A DNA stretch of 64,000 bases. Origin: Rhodoferax potami. GTDB taxonomy: Bacteria > Pseudomonadota > Gammaproteobacteria > Burkholderiales > Burkholderiaceae_C. The DNA lies in NCBI RefSeq assembly GCF_032193765.1, contig NZ_JAVBIJ010000001.1:496001-560000 (forward strand), given 5' to 3'. The translations under genes were made by a program, and so were the position numbers. Below, piece after piece: positions 61,184 through 64,000 of this stretch (position 1 is its first letter; the number at the start of each line of letters is the position of its first letter). Under the pieces are notes generated by a model that was not told the DNA's origin, did no database searches, and was given only the letters and a program-made list of their open reading frames with translations.

Positions 61184-61432
61184 TTAGTGGGTCACAAACT
61201 CGTAGCTGACTTCTTCGCTCTCGACCATGTCGAGAATGTCGTTGAGTTCGTCTTCGCTCTCGGTGCTGCTCCAGGTGTCTTCAGGGTCCGCTGCGAACAG
61301 AGGCTCGATGGCGATGTCCAGGAACTGGCCGTTGGGCAGGCTAAGCACCGGGGTGCCTTCAGAAGTTTCTACCAGTGCCCAGTCATCGGGTACCGACATT
61401 TCCAGCTTGATGGTGACGTTGAGTTTTTTCAT
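61184..61432 (-). CDS. Small acidic hypothetical protein
   Basis: 82-residue protein, acidic especially at the C-terminus (PEDTWSSTESEDELNDILDM). I do not recognise the family. AAGGA lies 9 nt before ATG 61432, and the gene ends 10 nt before the methyltransferase start, so translation as a small operon is credible. The sequence KKLNVTIKLEMSVPDDWALVETSEG suggests a beta-strand-rich start. Confidence 0.65.
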   Translation of the reverse strand: MKKLNVTIKLEMSVPDDWALVETSEGTPVLSLPNGQFLDIAIEPLFAADPEDTWSSTESEDELNDILDMVESEEVSYEFVTH

Positions 61433-61565
61433 GGAAAAGTCCTTGTGTTTGTCGTTCAGTGAGGCGGCGAGGTTACCTCATCAGGGGTTGCGGGTCCCAG
61501 GGGACCGGACAGCCGGTTCCCCCATACCACAGCTTTTTGCCTTTAAAAACAATGCTCTACGCGCT

Positions 61566-61674
61566 GCCTTATTTTTGGGCAGGCTTGTCAAAGCCAATGC
61601 TGGCGCGGATTTCGCGGCTTGTGAACACGCTTATCCACACAACAGCCCACAGGCGCTTGGGGTAAGTTTTTTTA
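61566..61674 (+). repeat. DnaA-box repeat, copy D
   Basis: 109-nt copy. CCAATGCTGGCGCGGATTTC and GGCTTGTGAACACGC match copy C; TTATCCACA at 61631, CACA at 61648, GGGGTAAG at 61659 and seven T. It ends 5 nt before the stop codon of the minus-strand periplasmic protein gene. Confidence 0.88.
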
Positions 61675-61678
61675 TTAA

Positions 61679-62515
61679 TTAATTGTTCACAATGTCCGCG
61701 GCGACCACTTCCATCGGGTAGTACTTTTCAAAAACAGCGCGCAAGCTGCCGTCGCGCGCGCTTTTCACCATCGCGTTGCTGAGCAGATCCATATCGGTCT
61801 GGCTCAGCGTCTGGCGCGAAAGGTAGGCCCCCACGCGGGATTTGGGCAGTCCGATGACCGGGCTGAAACGAAATTCGCCACTCTGCGCCACGTCGGCTGT
61901 AGTTTGCAGTGCCGAGTGCAGCAGCGTGGGTGGCAATATCGTGAAGTCCACCCGCCCAGCACGCAGCATGCGGCCCACGGTGCCCAAATCATTGACAAAG
62001 TCCACCCGGTTGTCGTCATTCAGCTTTTGTACCAGCGCATCGTATTCATCACCCCAGCTATAGCTGCGCACCAAGGCGCCGCGTAGTTTGGACCGCTCCA
62101 CCAGCGAGCGGAGGTCTTTGGGAGGCAAGGGCGCAGTACTGAGCGTGATCAGGGTGGGCGTGAGGTTGACTAGGTGTACAAATTGCGCCTTTTGGTCCCG
62201 CTCCTGGTTTTGTGAGGCCGGAATCAAAATGTCGGCCTGGTGGGAGACAAAGGTCATCGAATCCGCCCGAGCGCGCGGCACTACCGGAAACTGAAGCTGG
62301 CAACCCGCTTTGCGACTGACCTCGCGCAGCCAGTCGGGGTAGACGCCGGAGACCCCTTCATCAGTCACCTTGACATTGAAGCCCGTCGGTGCCGCCGGCA
62401 CCACGATGGCCCGCGAGCACACCGCGTGGCTCAGGCTTGCACCCAGGATCAAAGCTGCGCTCACTGCCATGCGCAGCCAACAGGTTCTTCCGCCGGGAAA
62501 AAGTGTAGAGCCCAT
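61679..62515 (-). CDS. Periplasmic family-3 binding-protein-like protein (second)
   Basis: 278-residue exported protein with a signal peptide (about 15-32) and an SBP family 3-like fold: FNVKVTDEGVSGVYPDWLREVSRKAGCQLQF, then GALVRSYSWGDEYDALVQ. No transporter nearby. Resembles, in plan, the protein at 53464. ATG 62515 is chosen; GTG 62524 or ATG 62470 are alternatives. No ribosome site is obvious. Ligand unknown. Confidence 0.7.
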   Translation of the reverse strand: MGSTLFPGGRTCWLRMAVSAALILGASLSHAVCSRAIVVPAAPTGFNVKVTDEGVSGVYPDWLREVSRKAGCQLQFPVVPRARADSMTFVSHQADILIPASQNQERDQKAQFVHLVNLTPTLITLSTAPLPPKDLRSLVERSKLRGALVRSYSWGDEYDALVQKLNDDNRVDFVNDLGTVGRMLRAGRVDFTILPPTLLHSALQTTADVAQSGEFRFSPVIGLPKSRVGAYLSRQTLSQTDMDLLSNAMVKSARDGSLRAVFEKYYPMEVVAADIVNN

Positions 62516-62551
62516 ATCGGCCACTATACACAGCCTTGCCGGCGTGGCGGC

Positions 62552-62995
62552 CTATTTCACCGGCAAGTGCATTTGAACCCAACGCACGATATCGGCCTGC
62601 CCCATGGCCCCGGGTTGACGGGCGACTTCGCGGCCGTTCACAAACAGCGCAAGGGTGGGAATGCTGCGGATCTGGAATCGGGCGCCCAGCGCCTGCTCGG
62701 CCTCGGTATCCACTTTGGCCACCCGGATGTGCGGCTCCAGCTGGCGGGCAGCAGCGGCATAGGCGGGCGCCATCTGCCGGCAGGGCCCGCACCACGGCGC
62801 CCAAAAGTCCACTAGCAGTGGGATATGGCTGCGGTGCAAATGCTTGTCAAAAGAGGCGGTGCTCAAGCCGACCGGCTTGCCGGTGAACAACGGGGCCTTG
62901 CAGCTGCCGCAGTCGGGCGCACTGGACATGTGGTCTGCCTTCACCCGGTTGGTGGTGTGGCAGTGGGGGCAAACGATATGGAGTGCTTCGGTCAT
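62552..62995 (-). CDS. trxC: Thioredoxin 2 (TrxC)
   Basis: 147-residue zinc-binding thioredoxin. Two N-terminal knuckles, CPHC (about 9-12) and CGSC (29-32), hold the zinc; the active site is WCGPC (about 69-73); SIPTLALFVNGREVARQPG contains the cis-Pro. Same layout as E. coli TrxC (139 aa), an oxidative-stress disulfide reductase. It is divergent from the small gene at 63162 with a 166-nt spacer. Confidence 0.92.
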   Translation of the reverse strand: MTEALHIVCPHCHTTNRVKADHMSSAPDCGSCKAPLFTGKPVGLSTASFDKHLHRSHIPLLVDFWAPWCGPCRQMAPAYAAAARQLEPHIRVAKVDTEAEQALGARFQIRSIPTLALFVNGREVARQPGAMGQADIVRWVQMHLPVK

Positions 62996-63081
62996 GCAGG
63001 CTAGCTGGCGGCGCCCGGCTGAAACTCAAGCGTCCGGGGCGCAGGGCTTAGGCGTTTCACCCTAAGAAACAACGAATACTA

Positions 63082-63122
63082 GGGTTAACCCTTGCATCAA
63101 GTCTAGGGTTAACCCTATACTG
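63082..63122 (+). promoter_or_regulatory. Twin-palindrome operator and promoter
   Basis: Two identical 12-bp perfect palindromes, AGGGTTAACCCT, at 63082 and 63106, 24 bp apart and both preceded by CT. TTGCAT (63093-63098) and TATACT (63117-63122) form a promoter with 18-bp spacer; one palindrome covers the -35 edge and the other fills the spacer. It drives the 63162 gene and could also affect divergent trxC. Confidence 0.7.
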
Positions 63123-63161
63123 CAGTGCAACATCACTTGTTTTTACTTAAAGGAGCCCACC

Positions 63162-63425
63162 ATGGCCAGCACGACTCTTCACAGCATTTCTCTGCCCCGC
63201 GACGCACAACCCACTGTGGGCGCCTCCTTGCAGGCGCTGTGGGTAGCCGGCAAAAACCTGGTGGTGGCTTTGAGCCAAGCCGCTTTTGGCCGCGCATCCG
63301 GTGCCGGCCAGACCCGCCTGGAGCAGGCGGAAGAGCTGCGCACTTTTGCGGCCAGCATCCAGAAGTCGGACCCCGACTTTGCGCTGGACCTGTTTGCTGC
63401 CGCAGACCGCCACGAAGGCCTGTAA
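63162..63425 (+). CDS. Small hypothetical protein
   Basis: 87-residue protein, unknown family. It has a Ser/Thr-rich start, a helix LQALWVAGKNLVVALSQAAFG (about 24-44) and a helical C-terminus (LEQAEELRTFAASIQKSDPDFALDLFAAADRH). AAAGGAG precedes the ATG at good spacing, and it follows an elaborate palindromic promoter, so it is certainly expressed and tightly regulated. Its end lies about 60 nt from the stop of the convergent flavoprotein gene. Confidence 0.7.
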   Translation: MASTTLHSISLPRDAQPTVGASLQALWVAGKNLVVALSQAAFGRASGAGQTRLEQAEELRTFAASIQKSDPDFALDLFAAADRHEGL

Positions 63426-63485
63426 GCCTTCGCGGCCCACGCGCCCACCCCGGCTGTGCTGGCCGGGTGGCGCGCAGGGTTCCCC

Positions 63486-64000
63486 TTACATCGTGGGGTA
63501 ATCGGTGTAGCCCTTGGCACCGGGCGTGTAGTAGGTGCTGCTGTCAGGCGTGTTCAACGCCGCACCGGCTTTCACGCGTTCCGGCAGGTCCGGGTTGGCA
63601 ATGTAGGCATTGCCGAAAGCCACCGCATCCAGCTTCCCGTCTTTGATCGCTTGCTCAGCCTCTTCCGCGCTGTAGCCCATATTGCCGATCAACACACCCT
63701 TGTAGTTCGCGCGCGCCACTGACATGACGTCGGCCTTTTGCACGCCGAAGAAATCCGCACGCATCATGTGCAGGTAGGCCAGCTTGAAGCTGTTGAGCTT
63801 GTCCGCCAAGAAGGTAGTCAGGCCCACAGGGTCGCTGTCGATCATGCTGTTGAAGCTGTTCAGGGGCGACAGGCGCACACCCACGCGGTCGGAGCCGATG
63901 GCATCGCTCACCGCAGTCAGCACTTCAAACAAGAAACGTGCACGGTTTTCTACCGAGCCGCCATACGCGTCGGTGCGCTGGTTGCAGCCGTCGCGCAAGA
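63486..64000 (-). CDS. Old Yellow Enzyme-type alkene reductase (NemA-like), 5' end outside window
   Basis: C-terminal part (about 171 residues) of an FMN-dependent NADH:flavin oxidoreductase. RDGCNQRTDAYGGSVENRARFLFEVL is the OYE signature; VLIGNMGYSAEEAEQAI and DAVAFGNAYIANPDLPERV form the FMN phosphate site. The frame remains open past 64000, so the gene continues outside the window. NemA-like enzymes reduce activated alkenes, maleimides and nitro compounds. Confidence 0.88.
   Translation of the reverse strand, partial: LRDGCNQRTDAYGGSVENRARFLFEVLTAVSDAIGSDRVGVRLSPLNSFNSMIDSDPVGLTTFLADKLNSFKLAYLHMMRADFFGVQKADVMSVARANYKGVLIGNMGYSAEEAEQAIKDGKLDAVAFGNAYIANPDLPERVKAGAALNTPDSSTYYTPGAKGYTDYPTM

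Noticed and set aside
57415..61639. Chromosomal origin of replication
   Set aside because: Four DnaA boxes are spread over 4 kb with genes between, without a clustered AT-rich unwinding region or dnaA/dnaN/gyrB neighbours; interpreted as a repeat family instead.
63058..63118. Telomere-like CCCTAA / TTAGGG strings
   Set aside because: They are explained by the AGGGTTAACCCT palindromes of the promoter and have no tandem telomeric arrangement.

Overview
The window looks like chromosomal DNA of a high-G+C betaproteobacterium of the family Comamonadaceae, probably near Rhodoferax, Polaromonas or Curvibacter. This is inferred from the protein set (a BktB-type thiolase, core MetE, tripartite tricarboxylate transporter genes, a LolC/LolD pair, the Aap/Bzt amino-acid transporter) and from a rigid 43-nt intergenic repeat of a kind I associate with this family. 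Genes are densely packed, with many 4-nt start/stop overlaps. I saw no rRNA, tRNA, CRISPR array, intact insertion sequence or prophage.

Layout. 1-3.2 kb: minus-strand aapJQM amino-acid ABC transporter, cut by the window start. 3.4-15.9 kb: housekeeping and metabolic genes (potassium channel with zinc ribbon, core methionine synthase, serine hydrolase, CurA-type reductase, hemerythrin, 2OG oxygenase, nitronate monooxygenase, diguanylate cyclase, bktB, and ppk2 behind a three-repeat Pho-box candidate). 16.0-25.8 kb: an accessory catabolic island with a GntR regulator, SsuD-like monooxygenase, aldo/keto reductase, flavin reductase, TauE sulfite exporter, a complete CUT1 sugar ABC transporter and a Gfo/Idh/MocA protein. 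Together these match the oxygenolytic sulfoquinovose pathway (sulfo-SMO). The Gfo/Idh/MocA protein is a candidate NAD+-dependent sulfoquinovosidase in place of the usual GH31 enzyme. An identical 18-nt element precedes both the transporter ATPase gene and the Gfo/Idh/MocA gene.

26-42.7 kb: ZntB-like transporter, Nudix-recJ-RpfE-like operon, lolCD, an orphan LivK-like protein, a tatD-speE-like-gspE operon, tctBA, then ahpC (with an OxyR-spaced site) and ahpF. 42.7-44.0 kb: a relic chromosomal integron, made of a truncated integrase pointing left and a rightward cassette that encodes an AbiU2-type HEPN protein (candidate phage defence) and ends in a recognisable attC. 44-57.3 kb: dusC, acetyltransferase, Nudix, SDR, a degenerate GGDEF membrane protein, gshA, a phasin-like protein with a histone-like tail, a YlqF GTPase, SRAP, stress protein, MtfA-like peptidase and a DsbG-like lipoprotein. 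57.3-61.7 kb: four same-strand copies of a repeat whose core is a perfect DnaA box at fixed spacing from CACA and GGGGTAA, scattered around a diguanylate cyclase and small genes. 61.7-64 kb: a periplasmic protein, trxC, a small gene behind twin 12-bp palindromes, and the 3' part of an Old Yellow Enzyme gene cut by the window end.

Gene calls rest on reading the translated sequence against remembered families; no database search was run.
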